A program made the position numbers and the translations under genes. Positions 1 to 12,024 of a stretch of 64,000 nt of DNA are shown in pieces. The stretch is from Coptis chinensis. Lineage: Eukaryota; Streptophyta; Magnoliopsida; Ranunculales; Ranunculaceae. The notes beneath the pieces are model-generated. The model was not told the origin of the DNA. It ran no database searches and saw only the letters and a program-made list of their open reading frames with translations. The DNA is taken from positions 56,734,501-56,798,500 of the forward strand of contig CM027381.1 in assembly GCA_015680905.1 (NCBI GenBank), read 5' to 3'. Within the stretch, counting starts at the first letter, position 1, and the number at the start of each line of letters is the position of its first letter.

Positions 1-594
1 CTAACCTAAGCTAATTGATACTTAAGAGCTAAGTCTTGTGTGTGTAAATGGAAGAGACCAGATCCACATTTTCGTGCATGGGCTGAGGGTCCATGTTTTG
101 GGCGGGAAAATCGAGCCCAAAGCCCAATTTTTTCAATCCACAGGGCCCTTTTCAGCTGGCTTTGACTTCAACAAGCTTTTCATCCACTTCTGCTCCTCTG
201 ATTGGGTCACGCTTTGGACCATTGGAAAGCTTTTTCTGAGCTGGTCGTTTTCACATAAGGTACGCTCAATTCCGAGGCCTGAGTCGAAAGATACGGTCTT
301 CGGAAGTTCTGCTAACTTTTGCGTGCAGTTTCTACCCGTCTTGACTCTGACTTTTCAACTTCTGACCAGGCTTTACAAAGGCTTTTTCTCCTTGAATCTT
401 GGCCTTTAATCACAAAAATTCTTAGCACTTGCTCCTTTATATCACCAAAGTGGCACATTTCTGCACATAATTGACTTCAATGCCTGAAATACATAAAAGC
501 ACGTAATTAGCATTAACTCTTATTTATTACTTGCATAATTGGTCTAAAAGTATTATTGTTAAGGGGTTAAAACTACAGTTTTGGGCTCTTATCA
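1..594 (-). repeat. Athila-type LTR, - strand, cut by the window edge
   Basis: Read on the - strand, this starts at 594 with TGATAAGAGCCC and follows the solo LTR at 25909 almost line by line for over 500 bases (shared tracts such as GTGCAGAAATGTGCCACTTT). The terminal TG side faces right, so this is either the 5' LTR of a - strand element lying mostly left of the window or a solo LTR. It sits inside the gag-protease part of the + strand Athila fossil that resumes at 595, so it inserted later. The other end is outside the window, so no target duplication can be checked. Confidence 0.8.
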
Positions 595-676
595 CAAATC
601 TACACCCACGTCCCTAGGGAAAGACGCCACTGATCCTTATGCGTGATTCCGCCCAAAAGCTCTGTTCCCTGCCCGT

Positions 677-1300
677 TTGGCAAAGAACAAACGTGACGAA
701 CATTTCGATGAGATCTGTGAAACCTTCAAAAATTTGACCATAAACTTACCTTTTCTAGATGCACTTAAGCATTTGCCCAAGCATGCCAAGTTTTTGAAGG
801 ACATGTGCACCACCAAACGACGTATGAATGTTCCTCAACAAGCGTTCCTCACTGAGCAGTTTCCCACAATTACTACTATTAATGGGGTGGTTAAATACAA
901 AGACCCTGGTCGACCAACTGTACGATGCATATTGGGCAACAAGTATACCGCTACCGCACTTTTAGACCTAGGCGCCAGTGTTAACCTACTTCCCTACTAG
1001 TTATTTAAGCAGTTAGGTTTTCATGAATTAAAATCTACCAATATGACTTTGCAACTCGCGGATCGCTCCATCAAGTACCCAAAAGGCATAGTATAAAACG
1101 TCATAGTCAAGGTCCAAGATTTTTACTACCCTGTTGATTTTGTCATTCTAGATACCAAAGTGGCCTGTGACCCCATTCCTATCATCTTGGGACATCCATT
1201 TCTTGCAACTGCTAATGCTCTCATAAATTGTCGGGACGGTTCAATGACATTGTCTTTCGGGAACCTTTCTGTCAAACTCAACGTATTCAAATTAATGAAA
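677..1300 (+). pseudogene. Athila gag C-terminus and aspartic protease (fossil)
   Basis: The translation begins in the gag-protease linker typical of Athila (KNKRDEHFDEICETFKNL, then NLPFLDALKHLPKHAKFLKD) and runs into an aspartic-protease core (ALLDLGASVNLLPY, the D-[LST]-G-A signature, near base 970). A second protease strand, ILGHPFLATANALI, follows near 1180. The family enzyme matures Gag-Pol. Part of a broken element. Confidence 0.8.
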
Positions 1301-1639
1301 CAATTTCCCGATCCTATAATGGAGGGTGAGATTAGCTTGGTTGATAGTCTGGCACACGATTATTTCACAAACTCGTTTCCCAAAGATGAGGTACACCAAT
1401 TTCTTTCTTTTGATAATCCTGAGTTTGATGATGACTCGTACATTAAGGATGTTCACGCATTATTAGAGTCGGTACCACTATTTGACCCTACTACTGCGTT
1501 GCTAACTAATTCAGAAGAATCAAACTCGCTCTTTTCCATTGAAGAGATGACCCCTCATGAGTCCTTGATTCCCAATCCTCGAACTCCGGATTTAAAACCT
1601 CTACCCTCTGATTTGAAGTACGTGCATCTCGATCCCGAC

Positions 1640-3292
1640 GGTAGTCACCCTATAATAATTTATGCTCACTTAACTACCGACGAAGAAGCACGTGTGATTC
1701 GTGTCATTCGTGAACACCGCTCTGCTATCGGTTGGTCCTTAGATGATATCAAAGGAATAGACCCTAGTGTATGCACACATCGCATACATCTGGATGACGG
1801 CTCAAAAACATCGCGAGAACCGCAACGTCGTCTTAACCCCGCCATGAAAAAGGTGGTGAGAGAGAAAGTTTTATGTTTACTTGATACGGGTATCATTTAC
1901 CCTACCTCTGATAGTGACTGGGTTAGTCCTGTCCACGTTATTCCTAAAAAGTCCGGCATTCAAGTTGTACAAAATGAAAATGGTGAATGCATCTCCACTC
2001 GCATTCCATTAAAATAGAGAATTTGTATTGACTATCGCAAACTTAATGCCAGAACACGTAAATATCACTTCCCTCTCCCATTCATTGACCAGATGCTAGA
2101 ACGTTTAATCGGTCATGCTTACTACTATTTTCTTGATGGCTATTTTGGCTACTTCCAAATTGTCATCGATCCCGCTGATCAAGAAAAGACAACTTTCACA
2201 TGTCCCTTTGGAACCTTTGCATACAGACAAATGCCTTTTGGTCTTTGCAATGCTCCAGGCACCTTCCAACGCTGCATGCTTCACATTTTCAGTGACATGG
2301 TGGAACGTTATATGGAAGTCTTAATGCACGACTTTTCCATTTATGGAAATTCCTTTAACGACTGCCTATCCAGCCTTTCTAAAGTGTTAATGCGTTGCGA
2401 AGAGAAAAATCTGGTACTTAATTGGGAGAAGTGCCATTTCATGGTTACCAAAGGACTTGTTCTAGGTTATATCGTTTCGAAAAACGACTGGATAGAGGTT
2501 GATAAAGCTAAAATTGTTAAAATTGCTTCACTGCCTTTCCCACGTACAATTTGTGATATCCGTGCCTTTTTAGGCCACGCTAGGTTTTACAGGCGATTCA
2601 TTCAGGATTTTTCTAAAGTTGCTCGACCTTTAACCAATCTCCTGCTTAAAGATGCAGTATTCGACTTCAATTTCAATTGCAAACAAGCTTTTGAAACTCT
2701 AAAAACCACCCTGACTACTGCTCCTATCATTCAACCCCCTGATTGGTCTCAACCATTCGAACTGATGTGTGACGCTAACGACTTTGCTATTGGTGTTGTA
2801 CTAGGCCAACAACGTGATAACAAACCCATTGTCATTTACTACGCTAGTAAAACTCTTAATGACGCTCAACATAATTACACAACAACTGAGAAAGAGTTCC
2901 TAGCTGTTGTCTATGCTTTGGATAAGTTTCGCCCTTACCTAGTTGGATCATCCACCATCGTATATATTGACCATGTTGCACTTCGGTACTTACTCGCGAA
3001 AAAGGGCGCGAAAAAGCGATTGTTTCGTTGGATCCTTCTCTTGCAAGAATTCACCCTGGAAATCAAAGACAAGAAAGGAACCGAAAATGTCGTGGCCGAC
3101 CATTTATCAAGGCTGGTTGGTGACGTTGATAGTGATTCTGAAGCCATCTGTGATTCCTTCCCAGACGAATATTTGTACTTTATTTTCTCATCTCCATGGT
3201 ACACGGATATCGTTAACTACCTAGTTACTGAGGAAGTTCCTTCCTCTTGGTCACGTCCTGATCATAAAAAGTTCTTATCCACTGTAAAATAA
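1640..3292 (+). pseudogene. Athila reverse transcriptase and RNase H (fossil)
   Basis: Fingers and palm motifs are visible: SDSDWVSPVHVIPKKSG near 1915, then [27 protein letters not shown] and [17 protein letters not shown] near 2230-2280. The RNase H part shows [18 protein letters not shown] (about 2757-2810), [32 protein letters not shown] and [11 protein letters not shown] (about 3085-3115), all standard for plant Ty3 elements. Some catalytic-region positions have decayed, in line with an old copy. Confidence 0.87.
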
Positions 3293-3399
3293 TATTTCTG
3301 GGATGACCCCTACCTCTTTAAGTATTTTCCGACCAACTCATTCGTCGCTGCATTCTCGACTGGGAGCACACCGATGTATTATCTTTTTGCCATGAATAA

Positions 3400-4480
3400 T
3401 CTTGCGAAGGTCATTTCAGTGGAAAGAAAACTGCGGCCAAGGTGTTACAATGTGGTTTTTACTGGCCTACCCTTTTTCGCGATGCACACGAACATTACAT
3501 AGCCTGCATTCATTGTCAGCACTTAGGTCGAATTACAAAATGCAATATGATGCCCCTAAATCCTATCTTGATTGTGGAAAATTTTGATGTTTGGGGGCAT
3601 TGATTTTATGGGACCCTTCTCTATTTCTCAAGGTTTTCTCTACATTCTAGTCACTGTAGACTATGTGTCCAAATGGATTGAGGCACTCACATGTCGCTCA
3701 AATGATCATAAGACTGTCGTGAAATTTGTAAAAGAAAACATTTTCTCTCATTTTGGTGTCCCCAAAGTTATCATCAGTGATGGGGGTACACACTTTTGTA
3801 ATAAAATTTTTGGGTTTTTAATGAAAAAATATGGAGTTACTTACAAAGTTGCTACTCCATATCACCCACAAACGAGTGGCCAAGTAGAAGTCTCCAACAG
3901 AGAGATTAAGTCCATTCTGGAGAAAACTGTCAATCCATCAAGAAAGGAGTGGTCTCTCCGCTTATCGGATGCCTTGTGGGCATACCGAACAGCATTTAAG
4001 ACACCTATAGGTATGTCTCCTTACCACATTACTTTTGGAAAAAATTGTCATCTGCCAGTTGAACTTGAGCATCGTGCCCTTTGGGCCATCAAAAGCCTCA
4101 ATTACAATATCAACGAGGCAAGCGAGAAGCAAAAACTGTAATTAAATGAGCTTGAGGAGATTTGGAGTAATGCTTATGATCTCTCGAAATCCTACAAAGC
4201 TAATATGAAAAGAGTGCGCCACAAGCACATTTTGCGTAAGGATTTTAAAATTGGCCTAAAGGTTTTACTATACAACTCCAGATTACACATTTTTTCTGTA
4301 AATTGAAAACACGATGGTCTGGTCCTTTCATTGTGTCAGCTGTGACACATTATGGGGCAATCTCTTTGCTTAATCCATAAGATAACAGCGAATTTCAAGT
4401 CAATGGACAACGCCTAAAACATTACCACGAATTACACTCCCCAGATGTTGAACATACTCTTCTTCAGGACCCAGTCTACA
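3400..4480 (+). pseudogene. Athila integrase (fossil)
   Basis: The core runs from [20 protein letters not shown] (about 3600) through [26 protein letters not shown] (about 3760-3800), [19 protein letters not shown] and [17 protein letters not shown] (about 3975-4025). These are the DDE integrase landmarks of Athila/Tat elements. A zinc-binding N-terminal region seems to precede it near 3400-3560. The C-terminal part, with GPF and VNGQRLKHY-like remnants, reaches about 4480. Broken. Confidence 0.83.
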
Positions 4481-5936
4481 TAGACTAGATGTTTTGTTTG
4501 GTGTACTCAATCTTGTTTCTATAGAGGGTACGCCATTTTGGTAACCGGGCCATCTTCTATTTTATGATCTCAAAAGTTCTTTGAAGTGTGTAGTTGCAAG
4601 CGCCGGAACCTTAGTCCACGAAAACTCTATTTCATAACTGAGTATAAATGTCTTCTACAACACGAGCAAATGTGCCTGTCGGTAAACGATGGGTATCTAA
4701 AATTTCACTTCCTTCCTTCCCTTCCCTTTTCTACTACTCTCTGCCTCACGAACTTCAGCTAATCATTTGGTGTAAGTCTCACTCATCACGAATAGGGAAT
4801 GGTCGTAGTACTTTTTCTTGTAAACGACGCGCAAGAAAAATGGGTGGTGTATGCATTGCCAAACACCCTTCTGCCAAGGTCTTGACTTCCTATCTGATAC
4901 TAGCCAGTTTAAGGTATACTTTTGTCTGACACCAGTTGTGCAGGATAATCTTCGCCGCCGCGCTGTTTCTCACACGGGTTGGGAATCGTCTTGAGAATTT
5001 GACGATAAAAGACTCACAAACGTCTTGAGAATCTGACAATAAAAGACTCGATTCGTCTTGAGGATCTGACATTAAAAGACTCACCTTGTAGATATGTATA
5101 TATTATTGACAAATTCCCCATGCTTTAAGTTGTACACATAGAGATTTGTGTTCAACCTCGGATGTTGCATACTTGGGACATAAATGGGCAATGGATTCCA
5201 CCAGACCAACCCCTAGAATTGGTTACTTTGAGTTCCCTTTGGGGCGGTTTGAGGATAGCCTTATGTAATAAGGGCAATATTATTAGACCGTAGCGCGCAT
5301 GGTCCAGGATGGTACCGTCTTGCCCCTAACCTCATAATACATAAAGGTAAAGCCACAGTCTGGCTGGATTGGGTTCACTCCAGAGCCGACATGACAATTT
5401 CCTATAAATTTAGATGTTGACTCTTCTAGACATCCAGTGTGTTTCACGTAATCTCCCTTGTATATAAATAAAACATTTGTTTATAAATAAAACACCCTCC
5501 TTTCTTTTCAAAACTCTTGTGACCTTTGAGAATGACTTATATAATTGGATAGCATTTTTTGTGCCGATCATTTTGATATCTCGTTCATCCAATTCGGAGT
5601 CCAAACGAGTCGTGGATGAGCGTTTAGATTTTTTAGGCTTAAATTGGGCTTTAGGCTTGATTTGGGCTTGGGAAATTTTTTTGGCCCAACCAAATCTCGA
5701 AATCTCAGGCAATTTAAACCTGACAAACCCGACCACACGCGTCACCATCACACACTTCGTCTTCCCCAATATCCGGATCATGTCCCCTCTCGATTTAGTC
5801 TCGCACGAGACAGGCCCACGTTATATCCAGGTCTCGCGCGCGACTCCTACAACTCCAATTCCAATTCCCTTCCGTCAGCAAGTCCCATTTCTCCCCCTCA
5901 TCATAAATCAATAGCCAGCCTCTCCCTAGAGCAGTA
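4481..5936 (+). other. Spacer between integrase and the first env-position module
   Basis: No protein family is recognisable here. The stretch holds a threefold short tandem repeat (4986-5086) and short open frames in several phases that look like chance. It belongs to the Athila-like element by position. Confidence 0.55.
4986..5086. repeat. Three tandem copies of a ~33-base unit
   Basis: CGTCTTGAGAATTTGACGAT, CGTCTTGAGAATCTGACAAT and CGTCTTGAGGATCTGACATT each begin one copy, and each copy ends in AAAAGACTC. Spacing is 33-35 bases. The copies differ by a few substitutions. Confidence 0.85.
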
Positions 5937-7105
5937 ATGGCCGGAAACAGGTGAATTTGTGTGGAGAAAAATTTGAAAATTTATTCGAAAATGGGATGTT
6001 TGCTCCATTCTTTGATAATGAAATTCACTCTAGAGGATGGGAGTACTTGTTATATGCTAATGGCGGGCTTTATTCTAAGGATTTGGTGATAAAATTTTAA
6101 GACAATGGGAGCTTTAATGGTGACCATTTTTGGGTTACCGTCGAGGGTGTGCGCCACGAAGTCACACCTGTTTTGATCTCCAGGATCACGGGCATTCCTC
6201 TAGTCGACCACGTGCTGACTCAGCAGCAGTCCATGTACCCACGGATTTACAACATAATGTTCAACACACTAATCGAGGGAGATTACAACATAGATGGGAA
6301 ATGCGCGTATCAGCGCTCGGTGCGACGGAACCAGCTGGCTGTGACTCAATGGCTGGGACTAAACGTCATTGGCACCTCGAAACCCTCGGACATCAACAAG
6401 ACCTTCCTCCACCTTCTTTGGATCCTCCAGGAGCGAAAGGGTAACTTCTACATAGTTACCTTTCATTTTGATATTATTACGCATGTCACTCTTAGGTCAG
6501 CCCCTCTTGCCGTTCTTGTAACGCAAGTTATGATTAATTTGGGTTTTCTGTCCGCCACCCCGCTACTCCTTATACCACTATATGAGAATATGCTTGTCTT
6601 CAAGAAATGCATACTGACCCCTTGGGAACCCACAGTACCAATGGCTGCTGAGCACGCTAACGTAGGCCCATCTCACCCACCCTACTTTGATGAGACTGTT
6701 ATGAGTAAGATGAGTCACCCTATGGATGCCTTACGTGCTATAAACAGTGGCATGAGAGACATGTACACTGGCCAAGTATCGATGAAACATGCCTTGGGCG
6801 AGTTAAGGACAGATATGACCACTCGCCACGGGGCGTTGACAGACAGCATGGGCGAATTTCACCAGGAAATGCAAGCTTCCATGAATGCATTTCAGGACCA
6901 AATGACTACTCGCTAAAACAAGTTCCAGCGAATGTTCATGGCAAACTAGCATTAGTTTCAGGCCCAGGTGTTGGATACTCTGGGAGATATCCAGGAGCAG
7001 TTAGCCTCCACAGGAGCTCGTCCTGCACGACGTCGCAGGACTCCTGGTTCTTCTTCTGTAGCCCCTGAGGATTCTCCTACAGCCTTCGAGGATTCTCAAT
7101 AGACA
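5937..7105 (+). pseudogene. Env-position module 1 of the Athila-like element (fossil)
   Basis: The open part from about 6149 reads VTPVLISRITGIPLVDH, then YQRSVRRNQLAVTQWLGLNV, IGTSKPSDINKTFLHLLWIL and SAPLAVLVTQVMINLGF. This is the pattern of the large plant-transposon ORF found 3' of pol in Athila elements (PF20167-like, from memory): a predicted fold with a W-x(n)-N-V/I...H-S-x-[IV] core and an AP[LI] segment. A helical, Met- and Gln-rich tail follows (MRDMYTGQVSMKHALGEL), then a Pro-, Ser- and Arg-rich end. Its N-terminal part contains NGMFAPFFDNEIHSRGW, which matches modules 2 and 3. It looks broken. Confidence 0.65.
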
Positions 7106-8034
7106 GTTTATTTTCACCGTTCTTGTATATTAATTATGTCGGATATTTTATTTACGTGTTTGCATTTTTATTTTCGAACTTAAGATGTCTGTCAATTCCT
7201 ACATTCTCCAAAATTTCTACCTTGTTAAATAGTATATTAGCTATCTCCAATATTATATTATATAGGTAAAAACATATATAATAATATTAGTAATAAAAAT
7301 ATATATACATATATTTTTAACGTCACAATTAACAACAAAATTTTACCGTAAACCAACGTTTTGCAAAACGGTCATGAAATTCCATCCTAAAAATGGTCAG
7401 AAAACGGTCATGAAATCGCATCTAAAAACGGTCAGAAAACGGCTCAATTTTCTTCTATAAATAAGTTCAACACATTCTTCACATTTCACTCCTTTCACTT
7501 TGTTCCCTCTCCACTTTTTATTCTAAAAATCATTTTTAGATCACTCAAAGTTTCAAGATTCATGGATGCACTAGAAAAGTCTGAGCAACAGCAGATTGAA
7601 TATACTACTCAAGTCTTCATGCTCGGTTGTTTTATTATAGTAATGTTGTTAATGTGGCATATAGTTCTATCTAATATTTAGGTTTGTATTTTATTTCACG
7701 TATCATTATGATGTGTTTCCACTCCTCTGTACGTTCTTACATCTTATTGTAATATTATAATTACATCTTCCTTTGCCTTCTACTTACGCTATTTGTTTAA
7801 AAAAAAAAAAAAAAAAAAAAAGGCACTCCTTGTAGTCACATGCCCCATTTTTCTCATCCACACTACATCTTTTGCGCCATATTTTAGAAAATACATGTGG
7901 TCTAACTACCCTGTGACACCTCGATCCGTATTTTCTACATCTTCGGATTGGTGCTTATTTATAACAAGGATAGACACCCCTAAATACCAACTTCCCTTTT
8001 TCCACTAAAAATTTTCTTTACCACTCTATCTTTA
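7106..8034 (+). other. AT-rich inter-module spacer with repeats and a TATA-like box
   Basis: Holds an AT-rich stretch (7240-7330), a duplicated ACGGTCATGAAAT / GGTCAGAAAACGG block (about 7355-7445), a TATA-like TCTATAAATAAG at about 7454 and a long A run at 7800-7820. No coding sequence is recognised. The box and C/T-rich downstream sequence could be an internal promoter for the following ORF or part of a decayed nested insertion. Confidence 0.5.
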
Positions 8035-9131
8035 ATGGCCCTCACTCGAATTTTCGTGCCTGAGCAAAATTTTATGGAAAATTTCCAAAATGGTCTTTTT
8101 CATCCATTTTTTGACACGGAAATTTTACGTCGAGGATGGTACCCTATTTTACATCATAAGCAGGCATTTTTTTTTCCAGAGAATTGGTCTTGTTGTTCTA
8201 TAAACATGGTTATTTCCAAAATGGGCAATTCTTTGTCCGTGCAAACGGATGCGAGCGTGAATTGACTATGGAAATTATCTCCGAGGTACTTCAAATTCCC
8301 ATTACAAACCAAGGGGTACATCTTCAGGATTCACCATTCGACAATATCAGACATCTGATGTTTGCAACTATCCTTCACGGTGAATACAACCGGAAAAACC
8401 GTGTTGTTTATCAGCGATCCTTGCAAAATAACCAATTATCTGTGATCCAATGGCTGGCTCATAATGTGCTCGGCACGTCTAAGACTTCCGAAATAACAAA
8501 ACCCCTCCTCCATCTACTATGGGTCTTGCAGACTAACTGCAATGATTTTTGCAATATTAAATTTATCTGGAACACTATCGCACGTGCCAGGAAAAAGGCA
8601 GCTCCTTTGCCAACCATTGTGACACTTATCATGATACGTTGGGGTTTTTCTAGTACTATTCCCAATACACCTCTCAGAACAGCTAACATTCTTACCATTC
8701 ACTCAGTTTGCAGGAACGGTTTCTGGAATCCCGACGTTGCAAAGAACCATGTCAGTACAGAAACCGAATAAGCTTGTTCTGCTGACAACATCTTCACTGA
8801 AAATGCATTAAGCAATGTATTTAATCCTATGGAAAGCCTTCGTTTAATTCAACAAGGATTGATGACATTATACAAACGTCAAAACATTATCATCACCAGT
8901 CTTCTTGAATTTCACGGCCTGCGGACAATACAGGAAGATGAACAAGCACAATTCTTGCACAGTCACAACCTATTCTCGGCAAATCACACTCTCATAATGG
9001 AGAACCACGCCGAGATTTACCAGACACAGAGTGAAATTATGCAACGAGCTGTTGCCAGAATTGATGGCATCGAAGATCTTATAAATGGATTCCTTTCACA
9101 AAAGGATACTCGCCGTTACTTGGGCCCATGA
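8035..9131 (+). pseudogene. Env-position module 2 of the Athila-like element (fossil)
   Basis: Homologous to module 1 by eye. It shows FQNGLFHPFFDTEILRRGW near 8075-8135, ELTMEIISEVLQIP, VVYQRSLQNNQLSVIQWLAH, NVLGTSKTSEITKPLLHLLW and KAAPLPTIVTLIMIRWGF. A helical tail (SLRLIQQGLMTLYKRQN) occupies 8829-9131, in the same place as the Met- and Gln-rich tail of module 1. Divergence from module 1 is high (roughly half the residues differ in the core), so the duplication is old. Confidence 0.65.
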
Positions 9132-9300
9132 CACAATTTAAATTTTGCAATTTGATGTTCTTTGTCATTTTCTTTTTAGTTTTTTAAATATAGTGCAATT
9201 TCCCTATGGTAATTTGTTTTTTCTTAATTATTCTCATCATATTCTAATATTTGTTTATCTTTGTCTAATATGTAGCATCTTTCTTCACACATCTTCTACA

Positions 9301-10200
9301 ATGGAAGCTCCAAAGATGATTCTAGAACAATCTTTCCATTCGTTGCTGAATTCTCCTGCATATGGACATCTTTTCAGAGACTACATCACTCGAGTCGGTT
9401 GGAACTCTCTTATTCTACACCCGGAGCAGACATACTCCCCAAGTTTGGCAACTTATTTTTATGATCATATAGAAGATCTACCTACTACACAGGGTTTCCC
9501 TTTGAATGGATTTACAATCCGTATTGGTAACACCCGACACTCTTTTTACGAGCCAATAGTTGTTATGGCTCTAGACCTTCCTCCTTTTCAGCTAGACATC
9601 CCCATCCAATACATGGTAGAAAACAACTTTAACGACTATTCTTGGGAAAAATTTGCCGCCCGTTATGGCAATAGCCTTGCCCAGTCGATGAACGCGTGTC
9701 GGGCGGCGATGGCCGACTTTACTATTCCACTTGCCAAGATATGACCATGAATGTTGAAACGCCATGTTATTTATTCTTCCGAACATCATGGGGATTAACA
9801 TTTTTCCACTGCATCAAAGTCAGCTTGTAAGACGTTCCATGCACTAGCCCAGCAACATACCGCCTTCGACATCACAGACCTAGTAATTGAGAACCTAAAG
9901 AGGGCTCGGTCTTTTTGGCAACACTATATCACTTTGCTAGTCACAGCATGCAGGATAGTGAGGACATACTTTCCACAGTTTGCGACCACTTTTCAGGACT
10001 GGGTTAAGGTCGACTTTATGTGTCCAACCAACAAGATCATTCGTTCTTTGCGATTTCGAACATGGTGACGCCCTGCAAGGTATCTAAAGAAAGTGTGTTC
10101 CTTCCCTAATGATGATAAAATGATAGCTCATCTGGACACTGCAAAGAAGAGGAAGTGGAGCAAAGTCATGAAAGCTATGATAGATTAGCATGACGCAAAG
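9301..10200 (+). pseudogene. Env-position module 3 of the Athila-like element (fossil)
   Basis: It starts MEAPKMILEQSFHSLLNS. The segment YGHLFRDYITRVGWNSLIL aligns with the PFFD.EI..RGW segment of modules 1 and 2, and NGFTIRIGNTRHSFYEPIVV with the strand preceding the [LI]xIP element. A later W.KF..R.G.SLAQSMNA region and a possible helical end reach about 10200. The relation to modules 1 and 2 is weaker than theirs to each other. Looks broken. Confidence 0.5.
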
Positions 10201-12024
10201 GAATGACATATCTACAGGGACGAAGCAAGGATGGACCATCCCCCAGTTCTTGGTTGGGGCAATGTGAGTTGATGCATGTACATATTTGTTTTACGTTTTG
10301 ATGTGAGATAAATAAATACTAACAGTGTGCCAATCTAACAGTGTGCTTTCACTTTTATGATGTATAATATATAGTGTGTTACAATAAATTTCTGTGGAAG
10401 ATGTCAGCTATATTTTTGCTCAAACCCTCTTAGGTATACTCTTTCTTCCTTTTAACACTTTGAGGACACAATCCATTTGTTTGGGGTGGTGAGAACCTTT
10501 CGCAAAAATTAAGCATGCATAGTTGTATATAGTTTACTTTATGTCTAAATAAACGTATTTAGTGACAAATTCTCGTTTCCTTTTCTGTGATGAAAAATAT
10601 TTAGAAATCTTACCCTAGCATCAGAATTAGGACTTGTTCTTAGAAACTTAATTTACTACGTATGCAATAGTTTTTACATCTTTTTATGAGCATTCAAGCA
10701 CTGACTATCATTAAATGTACATAGCAGTAAATTTCTGGGACCCACGGTTAGACAACTTAGTTTCTATATCTTGTAAGAATCTAACCAAAACAAAAAAGCA
10801 TCAAAATGTGTAATATGTGAGTAATGACACAGAGGAGTAGTTTTTCCGAATAGAGAAGTTCACACATCTACTTACTTGATCACTACCTAAATCCTAGGCA
10901 AGAATTTAGGCCTTCTTTGGATCGATATAGCCAAAAATTCACACCTGTAAAAAATTTTACCGCTAGTCGCCCCACTGAACCTTTCATTAACCCTTTCTAT
11001 TTCACCAAAAATTCATTACCCATCTATTAACCATAAATAAATAAGCCTACCTAGATGATGAGTATGAGAAATAGGATGAAGTGCAGAAAAATGAAGAGAA
11101 AAACCTTGTCACAAATCAAAATCAGTTTACCTATTTCGAAGAAAAAAAAAAGAAAAATAGAAATATGTTTCCAAAAATCGAAAAGAAATATCAAAGTTAG
11201 AATTCCCCCCAAAATCAAATCAAAAGGGAATACAAAAGCTTGAAAAAGCCAAGTATGGAAACCAATGTTAGAAGCAGGAAAGAAAAAGGATTTCTCTAGT
11301 ATAAATATCTCGAAGACCTTATTCTCTTATACTTATCAATCTTTTGAATTTTCTATTCCATTTTCTTCTACACTACCTCCTAAGCCCTATAACACCTAAT
11401 AAAACCTCCTCTAGCTCAATTAGGAGTAGGATAGTATGATAATAAGTAGTACTTGTGACTGCTCGACCTCGGCTCCTCTGATTGTCATTAAGTATGTGAG
11501 GAAACGTGTGCCCACTGCACACTAGAGATAGCAAACTTGAGTGGAAAAATAAGAGAGAAATTGGGTTTCGACACATACCTGTGAGAACCTACTTAAGGAC
11601 GTTATCCAAAGGATCTAGAAACGGCCCTGCTCGTACATTTCATTATAAGATCACTGCATGCATGCTCATACATAGATGTTTTGATTATTGTATGTATATT
11701 AACTTGAATTTCGAAAGAATTAAATCCTTGTTTTCCCCGCTAGTGAGATGTCTAGATACCTGAGATTGATTAAGGAAACAGGCCTTTTTTACTGAGTCAT
11801 TGTAGTATAAATGAAGTTTGTAAGTATCCTCTCTGGAAAACTCTCACGAGGCTATAACTCGTCCACTAGGGAATTCCTAGTTGTTCAAGGCCTTGTTGCA
11901 TACGGTCAATGCAACCACACTCTGCGAAATGAGATTTAGCTTAGGACAACACATTTTTGACCACTTATCATTTTAATGTCTCTTCTTTGCTTGAGGACAA
12001 GCAAAGTGCTGTTTGGGGGTGGTG
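10201..12024 (+). other. 3' non-coding region of the Athila-like element and polypurine tract
   Basis: No coding family is recognised over 1.8 kb. The end carries TTGCTTGAGGACAAGCAAAG (about 11989-12008), a stretch common just upstream of Athila/Tat 3' LTRs, followed by the purine-rich TTTGGGGGTGGTG that abuts the LTR at 12025. Such a tract primes plus-strand DNA synthesis in the family. Confidence 0.7.

Noticed and set aside
5410-5937. Overlapping frames on both strands before env-position module 1
   Set aside because: Low-complexity overlap of AT-rich and purine-rich spacer; no domain recognised.
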